Counted from the first letter of the stretch, positions 35,087-45,144 are shown. The stretch is 60,741 nucleotides of DNA from Herbinix sp. (GCA_029240245.1 JARBTJ010000018.1:1-60741), one strand, 5' to 3'. Notes: generated by a model from the sequence alone, not told the origin. Program-made: numbers and translations.

Positions 35087-37828
35087 TCACTCCGCCATAT
35101 CCGGGAAAACATAACGGTAATAATCCTTCTTAATGATGCTTTCCGACACGGAAAACTTATTCTTGATTATCTTATTCAAGTTACTGATATAATCCTCCGG
35201 TAACTCTGCATCCGTCAACAAAGTCGTTTCACGGTTTGCTGAATTATACATTACCTTATCGGTGATAAAGCTGCGGTTTGATAAAATAACCAACGGCTCC
35301 GCGTCCGAAAAGATATCCCTACCCATTAAAAGCCTTGAATCATATTCCAGCCCAAAAAGATTGGATAATGTGGGCAGAATATCAAGACTGGAGCAAGGCT
35401 CCTCCACTACAATGCTTTCCTCCATTGCCGGATTCCATAGAACAAAATGATTTTTAAATATCTCAAAATTAGTGTCCACCTCGTGTCCGGCTATTGTGTC
35501 AATATTATCCTTCTCCCATCCATATGGATAATGATCCGCAGAAAGAGCAATCACCGTTTTGTCTGCCACACCTGCCTCCTCCAGCTTTTTAATCAGCTGT
35601 TCCAGTGCCTTATCCAGTTCCATCTGACAGGCAATATAAGCCTTTATATCATCCGAATAAGGGAGATCTGCAACGAGTGCTCTATTTTTATATGACATAC
35701 TATTCCCAATAAACGTATAGTTCATGTGACCGCTTACGGTCAGGTAATATACATGGAATTGCTCCTCACCGATATATTCGTCCACGGTAGCATTAATTAA
35801 TTCCAAATCGGAATTCGGCCATACATTATGCTCCAGCTCTAGTCCGTTTCCGACACCTTTATAATCATAGCCTAAGTTCGGATGAGTCAGGTCCCTCTTA
35901 TAATAGGTGTAGGTATGATTATGATATGCCCTGCTATGGATACCGAGACGGTTAAATTGATGTGCCAATGTAAATGGCAGCAGATCATTTCTGGAATGAT
36001 ACATGCTTCTGGTTCCAATCGGAATCAAGCCGGTCAAGGGTACATACTCACCATCACTGGTGCTGGTCTGCCAAAGTGCCGTATAGAAATTCTTAAAGAC
36101 AAAGCCTTCATTGATTAACCGGTATAGGGTTGGCGTTTTCTCCTTTACAACCGCATAAGGGGAGAAACCCTCCGCGGTTATCAAGATGAGATTATAACCT
36201 TCAAACATTCCCGTATATTCATTTTTATTTGTTGGTGTAACCGAAGCAAAATATTGATGCAGCTTACGTATCGTTGCATCCTCTTCCTTCTCTGCTAAAG
36301 CACTGAAATCAATCTCCAGAATATTTGGCGAGGTATCGATCGGTGTCGGTGTCGGTAAGGGGGTCGGCGTCGGCGAGGCATCCGGTTCCACCGGAATTGG
36401 TGTCAGCACAACCGCCGGAGTTAACTCGGGTATCTTAGTAGGAGCTAACGTCACCGTGACATCCTCCTCCCATTCAATGATATCGGTTTCTGCTAATACC
36501 AGTTCACTGTCATCATTCCACAGATTAGCTATATCAAGGCGCGTCATCGTCATAATGCCAAGCTGTTCACCGCACAAATCATGGATTTGGGATTTATGGT
36601 ATAAATCGTAGGGAGTAAAGTCTCCTCTTCCAAAGAAGAAAAGTGTACCCAGAACCAGGCTATGTAATAATACCGTTCCTAAAAATAATAATCCCTGACC
36701 TTTCATATCCCTTTTATCCCAATCATAAAACCGGGACATTAAGATTGCCAAACCTACCAATGGGACATACAATAAGATCATTCCGAATATATTTCCCTTG
36801 ATTGCAGTAACTACATCCGAACCAAATTCAGAAAATGCATCCCCTGCCATTCCAAGTGATTGAAAGGTAAAAAAGACCTTGAATACGCTAAAATAAATCA
36901 ACTGTACGTTAAAAACAAGGCAGGCAAATCCGGTGATGACCCAAATAATTATTTTATTAATCATCCTGTGGAAGAAGCCGGTTAGCACTGTGCAAAGCGT
37001 GCCTGCCGGAATAGCAAACAGGATTGGGTAGATTATTTTAAAATCAATACTTTTATATAACAGTAAATGCACTACTACTTCCAGATAAATGAAGGTTCCG
37101 ATAAAAAATAGTAATGGAAGGATGAAATTTCTTCTGGGAACTTCATTCCTGTTCCTGAAATATTTAGCAATTTTACTGAAATATTGGTTGAAATTCACAC
37201 CATGTTTATTAAGAACTGGATCTGCTGCTTCCGTTATAATAGCATCTGTTTTTATCTCTTCTGTTTTTATCTCTTCTGTTTTTGTCTCTTCTGTTTTTGT
37301 CTCTTCAGTTTTAATCTTCTCTGTTTTTATCTTCTCTGTTTTTGTTTCTTCTTTCTTTATCTCTTCTGTTTTTATCTCTTCTGTCTTTGTTTGTTCCACT
37401 TGTGATATTACTTTATTCTCAATTTCGTTAATAGTCCTTATTTTCTGCGTTAGTTCTTTTTCGGTTAAGTCGCTGCTGTCCCTAACAATTGCTGTGAGGG
37501 CCTTTTCTGCCAGCTCCCCGTTATTTTCCTTCTTTTGAAATGTTGGATGTTCATACACTGTTCGTAAATTCGATCCATCCTCGGTTACTTCATACAAGGC
37601 AATATGATTATGATCCGGCGAAATATGATCTGATTGATTGTCGATTCCAATTGCATTGACCGATGGAATGTCCGATGCCTGGTTGATTTCATTCGCTTCC
37701 CCATCGGTCTCGTGATTACCATTCCGGTTTTCATTCGTCTGATTTGAGCTCATTTGGTTGCTTTCTTTTCTTTCATCCATTGATATACTTTTCCCATTCC
37801 CGCTATTCTTATGTTTCTTCTTCCCCAT
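35087..37828 (-). CDS. LTA synthase-like membrane sulfatase with Lys/Glu/Thr repeat region
   Basis: Probably a polyglycerolphosphate or other phosphoglycerol transferase acting outside the membrane. Its 913 residues include a charged cytoplasmic N-terminal arm of about 230. Residues ~147-196 of the arm are KTEE(I/T) repeats of five residues. Five membrane spans follow (about 235-420), then a Pro/Thr-rich linker (PTPTPLPTPTPI). The extracellular sulfatase fold has EGFSPYAV, STSDGEY (putative catalytic Thr), the His-rich segment AYHNHTYTYYKRD, and a metal site SADHYPYG. Usual LtaS proteins are about 620-650 residues, so the arm and linker are extra. It overlaps no gene. LD-carboxypeptidase lies eight bases upstream, so they may be co-transcribed. 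Confidence 0.85.
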   Translation of the reverse strand: MGKKKHKNSGNGKSISMDERKESNQMSSNQTNENRNGNHETDGEANEINQASDIPSVNAIGIDNQSDHISPDHNHIALYEVTEDGSNLRTVYEHPTFQKKENNGELAEKALTAIVRDSSDLTEKELTQKIRTINEIENKVISQVEQTKTEEIKTEEIKKEETKTEKIKTEKIKTEETKTEETKTEEIKTEEIKTDAIITEAADPVLNKHGVNFNQYFSKIAKYFRNRNEVPRRNFILPLLFFIGTFIYLEVVVHLLLYKSIDFKIIYPILFAIPAGTLCTVLTGFFHRMINKIIIWVITGFACLVFNVQLIYFSVFKVFFTFQSLGMAGDAFSEFGSDVVTAIKGNIFGMILLYVPLVGLAILMSRFYDWDKRDMKGQGLLFLGTVLLHSLVLGTLFFFGRGDFTPYDLYHKSQIHDLCGEQLGIMTMTRLDIANLWNDDSELVLAETDIIEWEEDVTVTLAPTKIPELTPAVVLTPIPVEPDASPTPTPLPTPTPIDTSPNILEIDFSALAEKEEDATIRKLHQYFASVTPTNKNEYTGMFEGYNLILITAEGFSPYAVVKEKTPTLYRLINEGFVFKNFYTALWQTSTSDGEYVPLTGLIPIGTRSMYHSRNDLLPFTLAHQFNRLGIHSRAYHNHTYTYYKRDLTHPNLGYDYKGVGNGLELEHNVWPNSDLELINATVDEYIGEEQFHVYYLTVSGHMNYTFIGNSMSYKNRALVADLPYSDDIKAYIACQMELDKALEQLIKKLEEAGVADKTVIALSADHYPYGWEKDNIDTIAGHEVDTNFEIFKNHFVLWNPAMEESIVVEEPCSSLDILPTLSNLFGLEYDSRLLMGRDIFSDAEPLVILSNRSFITDKVMYNSANRETTLLTDAELPEDYISNLNKIIKNKFSVSESIIKKDYYRYVFPDMAE
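37240..37390. repeat. Coding minisatellite in the LtaS-like gene
   Basis: Roughly ten degenerate 15-bp units, such as TCTTCTGTTTTTATC on the plus strand, encode the KTEEI/KTEET repeat on the minus strand. Unit number could vary without shifting the frame. Confidence 0.85.
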
Positions 37829-37835
37829 TTACAAT

Positions 37836-38855
37836 TTACCTTCTTTCAAAAGATATACTGCCTTTTTGATCCCTGCATGAAATCTCAGCGATCGCACCGT
37901 TTATCATTGTAAACTGCGGTGGTTTATGTCCTATATCTGCATCTAAAATAATCGGTAAATTCATATCTCCCAGTACCGACAACACGGTCTCTTCGTAATT
38001 CGTATCCGTAGAGGTACAGAACATGGCCGGTCTTCCGAAAACAAATCCCTTTGCATGCTCGAGCCAGCCTGCTTCCTTCAGCTGCCACAAACCTCTGGTA
38101 AGTTCCTCACTGTTTAAATCAAAACTTTCTAAAAACCATAGAATACCATCGGACTGATACTTTTGAATGAATTCTTTCGTTTTATCAAATCTTGTACCAA
38201 CCAAATTAAGAAGCACATCCAGACATCCCCCAAGGGCGCGTCCCTTTATGGCAACTTCCTTCGCGGCATGTGGCCTAAGTATCTTCCACGCAACTTCCTT
38301 CTCCGGTTCGAATTCCTCCAAACCCGTGATTCTTTCCTTGTACCCGTCTTGAAATTTGTCAAAGCTATGCTGAGTGAGATCCTGGCCTTCTAATATGCTT
38401 ACATTATCCATCAAGGATTTATGCCAATTCTCCATACCAAAGGTACTGAAATTATTTGCATAAACAGTTGCAATATCTAAATTGGTAGTAATGGTAAATA
38501 AGATACCGGTTGTATCGGAAAATCCCTGTATCCACTTTGGAGTTGTTATTAACACCTCATAATCCACAAAGGAGAGCATTTCAGTCAAGTAGTCCCCACC
38601 GCAAGCGGCAAAAATGGCACGTACCTCTGATTGCTCCCACAGCTGATGAAGTTCAAAAGCTCTGGTTCTACCGTCTGAGCTTCTTCCTCTGTAATTTTTT
38701 CTAACATTATCAGTCTCTATAACCGGATAACCCAAAGCGGCAAAATGCCGGATTGCATTGTCCAGGCGAATAAAATCAACCTCTGCATCAAAACCGGCTG
38801 AGGTTGCTGTAACACCTATTTTATAACCTTTTTCCAAGCTTTTCGGATATAGCAT
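37836..38855 (-). CDS. LD-carboxypeptidase, S66 family (MccF/LdcA-like)
   Basis: Cuts the L,D bond between meso-diaminopimelate and the terminal D-Ala of muropeptides, or acts in MccF-like self-immunity. With ATG 38855 as start (339 aa; GGGAGG nine bases before, the upstream TTG overlapping it) the nucleophile is Ser113 in QGFSDTTG. The catalytic Glu is in WFLESFD and the His is in DADIGHKPPQ, the expected S66 triad. No signal peptide is seen, so it is cytoplasmic. The neighbourhood (opp, dapL, dapF, LtaS-like gene) suggests murein recycling. An MccF-type immunity role is less likely without a microcin cluster. Confidence 0.88.
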   Translation of the reverse strand: MLYPKSLEKGYKIGVTATSAGFDAEVDFIRLDNAIRHFAALGYPVIETDNVRKNYRGRSSDGRTRAFELHQLWEQSEVRAIFAACGGDYLTEMLSFVDYEVLITTPKWIQGFSDTTGILFTITTNLDIATVYANNFSTFGMENWHKSLMDNVSILEGQDLTQHSFDKFQDGYKERITGLEEFEPEKEVAWKILRPHAAKEVAIKGRALGGCLDVLLNLVGTRFDKTKEFIQKYQSDGILWFLESFDLNSEELTRGLWQLKEAGWLEHAKGFVFGRPAMFCTSTDTNYEETVLSVLGDMNLPIILDADIGHKPPQFTMINGAIAEISCRDQKGSISFERR

Positions 38856-38976
38856 GGCCAATCCTCCCAATTCACGTTTCTAAGCGATAGTATACCATTT
38901 ACAGGAAGATTTATCAATGTAAATTACGGCGCAGAAAAGTAAAAAGAGCCGAAAAAACTGTATGCTTACAACGGAT

Positions 38977-39065
38977 AAAAAAAGCTGCCACAAAACCTTG
39001 AGCTATAATTTTCGTAAGGGAAAAGCATTTCCCCGAAACTATATCTACAATTCTGTGACAGCTTT
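38977..39065 (-). terminator. Terminator of the opp operon with nested hairpins
   Basis: AAAGCTG and CACA pair with TGTG and CAGCTTT across the whole segment. An inner GGGAAA/TTTCCC hairpin flanked by TTTCG/CGAAA is also present. The minus-strand product ends in a run of seven Ts. Confidence 0.8.
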
Positions 39066-39145
39066 AAATTCATACCTGTATGGTTCGATTACCATAAGTA
39101 TTATTATAAATTCATAAGAACATTATACTTCCAAATTCATAGCTT

Positions 39146-40072
39146 TTATTTTGTCCACTTCTCCAGTTCTTCCTTGGTAGCCAGTACATAATGCTGACCG
39201 CTGACGTGTTGATTTGTTCCCTTATGATAATCAATTCCGCTGGTAGCATAATCATAGTTCATAGCAATACGCTTCTTTTCGGCAATCGGATCCGGTTGTG
39301 GAATCGCTGATAACAGGGACTTTGTATAAGGATGAATCGGGTTACTGAAGATTTCCTCCTTTGTTCCTGTTTCAACCAAATGTCCCAGATGAAGTACTCC
39401 AATACGATCTGAAATATACTTAACCATAGAGAGATCATGCGCAATAAACAGATACGCTGTATTGGTTTTTTTCTGTATGTCCTTCATCAAATTAACAACC
39501 TGCGCCTGTATCGAAACATCCAGAGCACTGATTGCTTCATCGGCAATGATTAAATCCGGGTTCATAATCAACGCTCTCGCAATACCGATACGCTGTCTCT
39601 GTCCACCGGAAAATTGATGTGGGTAACGGTCTGCATGCTCGTTGGACAGTCCAACCATATCAAGAATCTGAAATACCTTATCTTTTCTTTCTTCCTTTGA
39701 TTTGTATAAATGATGGATATCTAGTCCCTGAGCAATGATATCGATAACCTTTTTACGCGGATTTAAACACGCCATTGGGTCCTGAAAAATCATTTGCATT
39801 CTAGTACGAAGGTGTTGAGTATCTTTTGATGATAATCTACCCGATATATTAACACCATTAAAAATTACTTCACCTGCAGTAGGTTCATACAATCGGATAA
39901 TGGATCGTCCAATCGTAGATTTCCCACTTCCTGATTCACCTACCAACCCATAGGTTTCGCCCGGATAAATGTCAAAAGTAACACCATCCACTGCCTTCAC
40001 TGTAAAGCGTCTGTTTATCCTAAAATGCTGTTTTAAGTCATTTACCTTTAAAAGAGGCTTTCTTTCACTCAT
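39146..40072 (-). CDS. oppF: Oligopeptide ABC transporter ATP-binding protein OppF
   Basis: One of two ATPases powering peptide import. Its 308 residues contain Walker A GESGSGKS (45-52), signature FSGGQRQRIGIARAL, Walker B LIIADEAISALD, and the C-terminal oligopeptide/dipeptide extension NPIHPYTKSLLSAIPQPDP. Its ATG overlaps the oppD stop by four bases (ATGA), so it is coupled to oppD. It is the last gene of oppABCDF, followed by a strong terminator. Confidence 0.95.
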   Translation of the reverse strand: MSERKPLLKVNDLKQHFRINRRFTVKAVDGVTFDIYPGETYGLVGESGSGKSTIGRSIIRLYEPTAGEVIFNGVNISGRLSSKDTQHLRTRMQMIFQDPMACLNPRKKVIDIIAQGLDIHHLYKSKEERKDKVFQILDMVGLSNEHADRYPHQFSGGQRQRIGIARALIMNPDLIIADEAISALDVSIQAQVVNLMKDIQKKTNTAYLFIAHDLSMVKYISDRIGVLHLGHLVETGTKEEIFSNPIHPYTKSLLSAIPQPDPIAEKKRIAMNYDYATSGIDYHKGTNQHVSGQHYVLATKEELEKWTK

Positions 40073-41283
40073 ACTATAATGCCTCCAATCTTGTTGGAGG
40101 CCAATGCCTCCTGATCACCCTCTGATAATTCCTTATTTAAAGCTGGAGGCATTGCCTCCTGATCACCCTCTGATAATTCCTTATTTAAAGCTGGAGGCAT
40201 TGTCTCCTGATCACCCTCTGATAATTCCTTATACATCATATTAATTCGGTTACGCAGCTCCAGAGGCATATCTATCTTCGGTGCTTTTTCATGCAAAAGC
40301 CAGGTGGCTGCATAATGGGTGTCCGTTATCTTGAACATCGGTGGTTCTTTCCTGAGATCAATATTCATCGCATAAATATTACGAGGAGCAAAGGAATCCC
40401 CTTCCACCTGATGAAGCAAGTTCGGAGGACTTCCCGGTATGGTATATAACTTATCATCCGTGCTGTTTAAATCCGGCATAGCTGATAATAGTCCCCAGGT
40501 GTAGGGATGTCTGGGCTCATAGAAGATTTCATTCGTTGTTCCCTTTTCCACTACTTTTCCGGCATACATTACCGCAACATAATCAGCAACCTTTGCAACA
40601 ACACCAAGGTCATGCGTAATATAGATTACCGAAATACCGGTTTTTTTCTGAATATCCTTAATTAACTCCAGTATTTTTGCCTGAATGGTAACATCCAGTG
40701 CTGTTGTAGGTTCATCACAAATCAGGAGCTCCGGATCACAGGAAAGCGCTATGGCAATTACGACTCTTTGACGCATACCTCCGGATAACTGATGCGGATA
40801 ATTCTTCATTCGTTTCTCGGGATCAGTAATTCCAACTAATTCAAGGAGTTTAATCGCTTTCTGAAAAGCCTCTCTTTTCGGAGTTTTATAATGGTAAATC
40901 ATTCCCTCCATAATCTGGGCACCGATTGTCATGGTCGGATTTAATGAAGTCATGGGATCCTGAAAAACCATAGCGATTCGTTTTCCGTTGATTTGTCTTC
41001 TCATCACGGTCTTGGTAAACTTTAAGAGATCCTGTTGCGTTTCCTTCCCATCCTTTTGATAGGTAAAATGAATGGACCCGTTGTTAATTTTTCCATTATT
41101 ACTTAAAATACCCATAATTGCCTTAACCGTTACGGATTTACCGCTTCCGCTTTCGCCTACAATCGCTAACGTCTCGCCTTTATAAAGAGAGAGATTCATT
41201 CCACGAATTACATTTACGACTCCGGCAGAGGTTTGAAAGGATATGGATAAATCATTGATTGATAAAATCTGTTTTCTTTCCAT
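40069..41283 (-). CDS. oppD: Oligopeptide ABC transporter ATP-binding protein OppD with repeat tail
   Basis: Partner ATPase of OppF in peptide uptake. From ATG 41283 (GGAG six bases before) it has 404 residues. Walker A GESGSGKS is at 43-50, the signature is LSGGMRQRVVIAIAL, Walker B is LLICDEPTTALD, and the typical end block is RHPYTWGLLSAMPDL. The last ~50 residues (about 353-404) are odd: the unit ELSEGDQE(T/A)MPPALNK occurs twice, followed by a third, shortened copy. They are encoded by near-identical 48-bp DNA units. Such a tail is not part of ordinary OppD. It ends GGIIV at the overlap with oppF. Confidence 0.94.
   Translation of the reverse strand: MERKQILSINDLSISFQTSAGVVNVIRGMNLSLYKGETLAIVGESGSGKSVTVKAIMGILSNNGKINNGSIHFTYQKDGKETQQDLLKFTKTVMRRQINGKRIAMVFQDPMTSLNPTMTIGAQIMEGMIYHYKTPKREAFQKAIKLLELVGITDPEKRMKNYPHQLSGGMRQRVVIAIALSCDPELLICDEPTTALDVTIQAKILELIKDIQKKTGISVIYITHDLGVVAKVADYVAVMYAGKVVEKGTTNEIFYEPRHPYTWGLLSAMPDLNSTDDKLYTIPGSPPNLLHQVEGDSFAPRNIYAMNIDLRKEPPMFKITDTHYAATWLLHEKAPKIDMPLELRNRINMMYKELSEGDQETMPPALNKELSEGDQEAMPPALNKELSEGDQEALASNKIGGIIV
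40105..40234. repeat. 48-bp direct repeat in the 3' end of oppD
   Basis: The segment TCCTGATCACCCTCTGATAA recurs at exactly 48-bp spacing three times (about 40109, 40157, 40205), with only single-base changes between complete units. Each unit also carries GCTGGAGGC. The period is a multiple of three, so copy number changes keep the frame. Confidence 0.95.
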
Positions 41284-41359
41284 CTGTAACTCCATTCTGC
41301 TGCCAATTGCAGCACAGAATATTATGTGAATTATTCTTTCATAATTCACATTTCCCTCA

Positions 41360-42415
41360 CTACATTTCCTTCATCTTAGGATCAAAAGCATCTCTAAGTC
41401 CATCTGCCAGCAGATTAAAGCTTAACATAATAACAGCCAGAACGATGACAGGGAATACAATCATATACGGATGTGTTGTAAATGACTTAAAGGCATCACT
41501 GATTAACGAACCAAGGGAAGCCAGAGGCTGTGGCACACCGAGCCCGATAAATGCCAGAAAGGCTTCTGTAAATATTGCATTCGGTATCGAGAACATGGAC
41601 ATAACGATTAATTGCCCAAATATATTTGGTAATATCTCTTTGAATATGATAAAAAGGTTTTTTGCCCCTAGGGTTTTGGATGCCAGAATAAACTCCTGCT
41701 CCTTCAGTTTTAAAACCTGCGCTCTGGCAATCCTGCTCATACCTATCCAACCGGTGATTGCCAGCGCTATGGTGATCGTGATCAATCCCGGTTTAATTAC
41801 TAAAATTAAAAGAGTAACGATGACCAGGGTTGGTATTCCGTTAAGAATTTCTGCAAATCTTTGCAGAACCATATCAACCTTACCACCAAAATAGCCGGAA
41901 ACCAAGCCGTATATCATACCAAAACACATGTCTACAAGCACAGCTACTAAGGCAATATAAAGCGAAATTCTGGTTCCGGTCCAGGTTCTGGTAAAAATAT
42001 CACGGCCGAGTACGTCCGTACCGAACCAGTAATAAACCTTCTCCAGTCCTGTGGTAACTGTAGTATCCTCAGAAATATATTTGTTTTGTAATTTTGTTCC
42101 GGTGGAGGTATTCATCTCCTCGGAGCCATCAAAAATACCCAATTTCTCTATCCCCTGAATTCTGGGTGCCAGATTCTGATGCGTAATGATTTGTGCATCA
42201 TAGGTATGTCCTGAGATTTTCGGACCGAATATTGCCATAATAATAACCAGTACAATAAAAATCAATCCGGCAATCGCTCCTTTATTCTGAGTAAATCTAC
42301 TTAATAAGTCCCTCCAATAGGACTGTCCCGCAAAGGTTTCATCGTTTATAAGAATTTTTTCTTGTCCGACCAATTCAAAGTCATTCGGTAAAAATTCGAA
42401 ATCTTTATTATTCAT
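41360..42415 (-). CDS. oppC: Oligopeptide ABC transporter permease OppC
   Basis: Channel subunit of the peptide importer. From ATG 42415 (GGGGGA before it) it has 351 residues. It has an N-terminal membrane span (about 45-67), an extracytoplasmic segment, and a core of five further spans. The EAA-type motif is ITGWIGMSRIARAQVLKLKEQEFILASKTLGA. The start overlaps the oppB stop by eight bases. The in-frame ATG upstream at 42460 lies inside oppB and lacks a ribosome site. Confidence 0.94.
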   Translation of the reverse strand: MNNKDFEFLPNDFELVGQEKILINDETFAGQSYWRDLLSRFTQNKGAIAGLIFIVLVIIMAIFGPKISGHTYDAQIITHQNLAPRIQGIEKLGIFDGSEEMNTSTGTKLQNKYISEDTTVTTGLEKVYYWFGTDVLGRDIFTRTWTGTRISLYIALVAVLVDMCFGMIYGLVSGYFGGKVDMVLQRFAEILNGIPTLVIVTLLILVIKPGLITITIALAITGWIGMSRIARAQVLKLKEQEFILASKTLGAKNLFIIFKEILPNIFGQLIVMSMFSIPNAIFTEAFLAFIGLGVPQPLASLGSLISDAFKSFTTHPYMIVFPVIVLAVIMLSFNLLADGLRDAFDPKMKEM

Positions 42416-43349
42416 TTTTATCCCCCTTTGCAAGCCTGATTCTAGGATCGATAACACCATATAGTATATCTACAACCAGCATAATACCGATGTACATCAA
42501 GCTGTAAATAAAGGTTAAGGCGACAACTACATTATAGTCATTGGATTGAATTGCAGATACTAAAAGGCTTCCAATGCCCGGTATGGAAAATAATTTCTCA
42601 ATTACTAAGCTACCGGTCATTAAACCAACTACAAGTGGTGCAAGGACTGTAATAATAGGAATCAGAGCGTTACGGAGTGCATGCTTAAATATTAAATGGA
42701 AACTGTTGATACCTTTACTTTCTGCCAGCAGCATGTAGTCCGACCCAAGTACCTCCAGCATTTCGGTTCGGGTAAATCTGGCTACGGTGGCTACTGTAAA
42801 CATACAGAGGGACACCGTGGGAAGAACGGAGGAATAGATAGGCGCATCCATCTGGTATAAGAGGGGAAACCATTTTAATTTAAAGCCCATGGAATAAATA
42901 AGTGTCATAGCGAAAACATAGGAAGGGAGACTCACTCCCAAAACAGATATCACGGTTGTGATTGTATCGTAAATTGTGTTGTGCTTAATAGCAGCGATTA
43001 TGCCTAAAGTCAATCCTATCATGGTTCCAATTAATATCGCCTGCCCACCGATTCGAAGTGATATAGGCAATCTGGACTGAAGTAAAGTAGTAATTGGCGT
43101 ATTTTTCGAGATTGTATAGGAAACTCCAAAGTCTCCGGAAAGCATTGCTTTAATATAATTCAAAAATCGAACAAATATAGGCTTATCCAGTCCGTATTTC
43201 GCACGGATAACAGCCTTTTGCGCTTCATTTAATTTTTCATCATTAAAAGGTGAACCGGGCATTAATTCCAGCATGAGAAATAAAACTAATAAAATAACCA
43301 CCAAGGTTATAACGGATATGATGATCCTCTTGATTATATACTTTTTCAC
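42408..43349 (-). CDS. oppB: Oligopeptide ABC transporter permease OppB
   Basis: Partner channel subunit. I start at GTG 43349 (313 aa), seven bases after AAGGAG, giving KKYIIKRIIISVITLVVILL as the first membrane span. The loop PGSPFNDEKLNEAQK and the signature ATVARFTRTEMLEVLGSDYM are typical of OppB/DppB. The longer frame up to 43400 would place a polar stretch before the first span. It overlaps oppC by eight bases. Confidence 0.93.
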   Translation of the reverse strand: MKKYIIKRIIISVITLVVILLVLFLMLELMPGSPFNDEKLNEAQKAVIRAKYGLDKPIFVRFLNYIKAMLSGDFGVSYTISKNTPITTLLQSRLPISLRIGGQAILIGTMIGLTLGIIAAIKHNTIYDTITTVISVLGVSLPSYVFAMTLIYSMGFKLKWFPLLYQMDAPIYSSVLPTVSLCMFTVATVARFTRTEMLEVLGSDYMLLAESKGINSFHLIFKHALRNALIPIITVLAPLVVGLMTGSLVIEKLFSIPGIGSLLVSAIQSNDYNVVVALTFIYSLMYIGIMLVVDILYGVIDPRIRLAKGDKNE

Positions 43350-43449
43350 AAAAACCACTCTCCTTACCATACGCAAGAATGACGCTGTCATTGGTACCAA
43401 ACACGCTTGACAGCGTCACTGTTGCTTATATTATGGTTAATTTACTTGA

Positions 43450-45144
43450 TTATTTCTTAGCAGCATTTTTGTAGATACGATTGATACCAACGGAGTGGAA
43501 TTCGACTCCCTCAACACCGGATTTAATCATAACTGCATCACCCTTCTGATATACAGGGAAAATTACAGCTTCTGCAAGAACCATAGATTCTGCCTGCTTT
43601 AAAGATTCCCATCTCGCAACGATATCCAGAGCTAACTCGCCTCTCTTTGCAGATTCGATAATTGCATCGTAATCAGCATTTGACCAGAAGCCATAATTGT
43701 TCGGACTACCGGTGGTCCACATATCTAAGTAGGTCATCGGATCAGCATAATCCGGGCCCCAACGGGTTAAACCAAGTTCAAAATCACCGGATTGCATTCT
43801 TTCTACACGGTTTTTCTTAGGCATGGTCTGAATTTCAATTGTGATACCGGGTAACGTTCCTTCAATTTCAGCCTGAATAAACTGAGCTACATTGATTGCA
43901 GATTCAGTATCTTCAACAATCATGGTATATTTGAGTTCGTTTACAACTAACTCTGCTTTTGCAGTATTCCAGTATTCCAATGCTTTTGCTTTATCTGTTG
44001 CAAGATAAGTGCTTGTTGTTTCACGGAAATCGACTCCATCGGGTCCGGTAGCAAGTAAGGTAGGAACCGCAAAGTCAGCCACAATGGAACCATCCTTTAA
44101 GATGTTATTCACTACTGCAGCTTTATCATAGGAAAGAGCAAGTGCCATACGAAGATTTTGGTTTTCCAGTCCGGCAACGGTCTGATTTGGTGAAATGTAC
44201 CATAAATAACCTGCCATAATATTATTAAATTCAGGATCAGCCTGGAACTGTTCTACCTGCTCACCAGAAAGTGTAGCTACATCTAAATCGCCATTCTGGT
44301 AAGATAACATAGCCTGCTGTGAATCTTTGATTACCTGATACTTGATACCATCTAAAGCAACTTTAGCAGCATCCCAGTAAGTAGTGCTTTTTGCCAATGT
44401 AATTGTCGTAGCAGCCGGTTCATAGGCGGTAATCATGAAAGGTCCATTACTTAAAACAGTCTCAGGAGACGTTCCAAAGGAATCTCCTGCTGCTGTAAAG
44501 AACTCTTCATTTACCGGCAGGAAGGACGGGAATGATAATAAGGATTCAAAGAAAGGAACCGGAACATCCAAGGTTACGACGAGAGTCTTTTCATCCGTTG
44601 CGGTTACACCCAATTGATCCGGTGCCACTTCACCGGCAATAATTGCTGATGCATTCTTGATACAAGCAATTTCCACGATGAATGCATATTCGCTTGCTAC
44701 TGCAGGATCTACTAATCGTCTCCAAGCAAATACGAAATCATTTGCAGTAACAGGGGTCCCGTTTGACCATTTTGCATCTCTGATTTTGTATGTATATGTT
44801 AAACCATCTGCGCTTTTATCAACAGTTTCTGCCATAGCGAGTATTGATGAGCCCGCTGCATCTACTGAATATAAGCCTTCCGTCACCGCCGCAAGCACTT
44901 CAAAGGAAGTACCGTCGGTTGCAATTTGAGGATCTAGGGAAGCAACCTCAACATCAAAATGTACATTCAGGACATTATCTCCTGTGGTATTAGCAGCATC
45001 ATCACTATCATTTTCTGAGTTGTTAGATGCTCCATCTGTGGTATCAGCCGGGGTATCGTTACCGTCCTTGTTACCACATGCTGTTAAAGAAAGCATCAAA
45101 AGGACTGCCATCATTAACGCAATTAGTTTACTGATTTTTTTCAT
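43450..45144 (-). CDS. oppA: Oligopeptide-binding lipoprotein OppA
   Basis: Captures peptides outside the membrane for the OppBCDF importer. From ATG 45144 (AAGGAGG before it) it has 564 residues. A lipoprotein signal peptide, MKKISKLIALMMAVLLMLSL, precedes the lipobox TAC, so Cys23 is the likely lipidated residue. An acidic linker follows, and then an SBP_bac_5 domain (GTSFEVLAAVTEGLYSVD; YSYKIRDAKWSNGTPVTANDFVFAWRRLVDP-type block). The upstream in-frame codons have no ribosome site. It is the first gene of its operon and has its own promoter plus a leader hairpin. Confidence 0.93.
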   Translation of the reverse strand: MKKISKLIALMMAVLLMLSLTACGNKDGNDTPADTTDGASNNSENDSDDAANTTGDNVLNVHFDVEVASLDPQIATDGTSFEVLAAVTEGLYSVDAAGSSILAMAETVDKSADGLTYTYKIRDAKWSNGTPVTANDFVFAWRRLVDPAVASEYAFIVEIACIKNASAIIAGEVAPDQLGVTATDEKTLVVTLDVPVPFFESLLSFPSFLPVNEEFFTAAGDSFGTSPETVLSNGPFMITAYEPAATTITLAKSTTYWDAAKVALDGIKYQVIKDSQQAMLSYQNGDLDVATLSGEQVEQFQADPEFNNIMAGYLWYISPNQTVAGLENQNLRMALALSYDKAAVVNNILKDGSIVADFAVPTLLATGPDGVDFRETTSTYLATDKAKALEYWNTAKAELVVNELKYTMIVEDTESAINVAQFIQAEIEGTLPGITIEIQTMPKKNRVERMQSGDFELGLTRWGPDYADPMTYLDMWTTGSPNNYGFWSNADYDAIIESAKRGELALDIVARWESLKQAESMVLAEAVIFPVYQKGDAVMIKSGVEGVEFHSVGINRIYKNAAKK

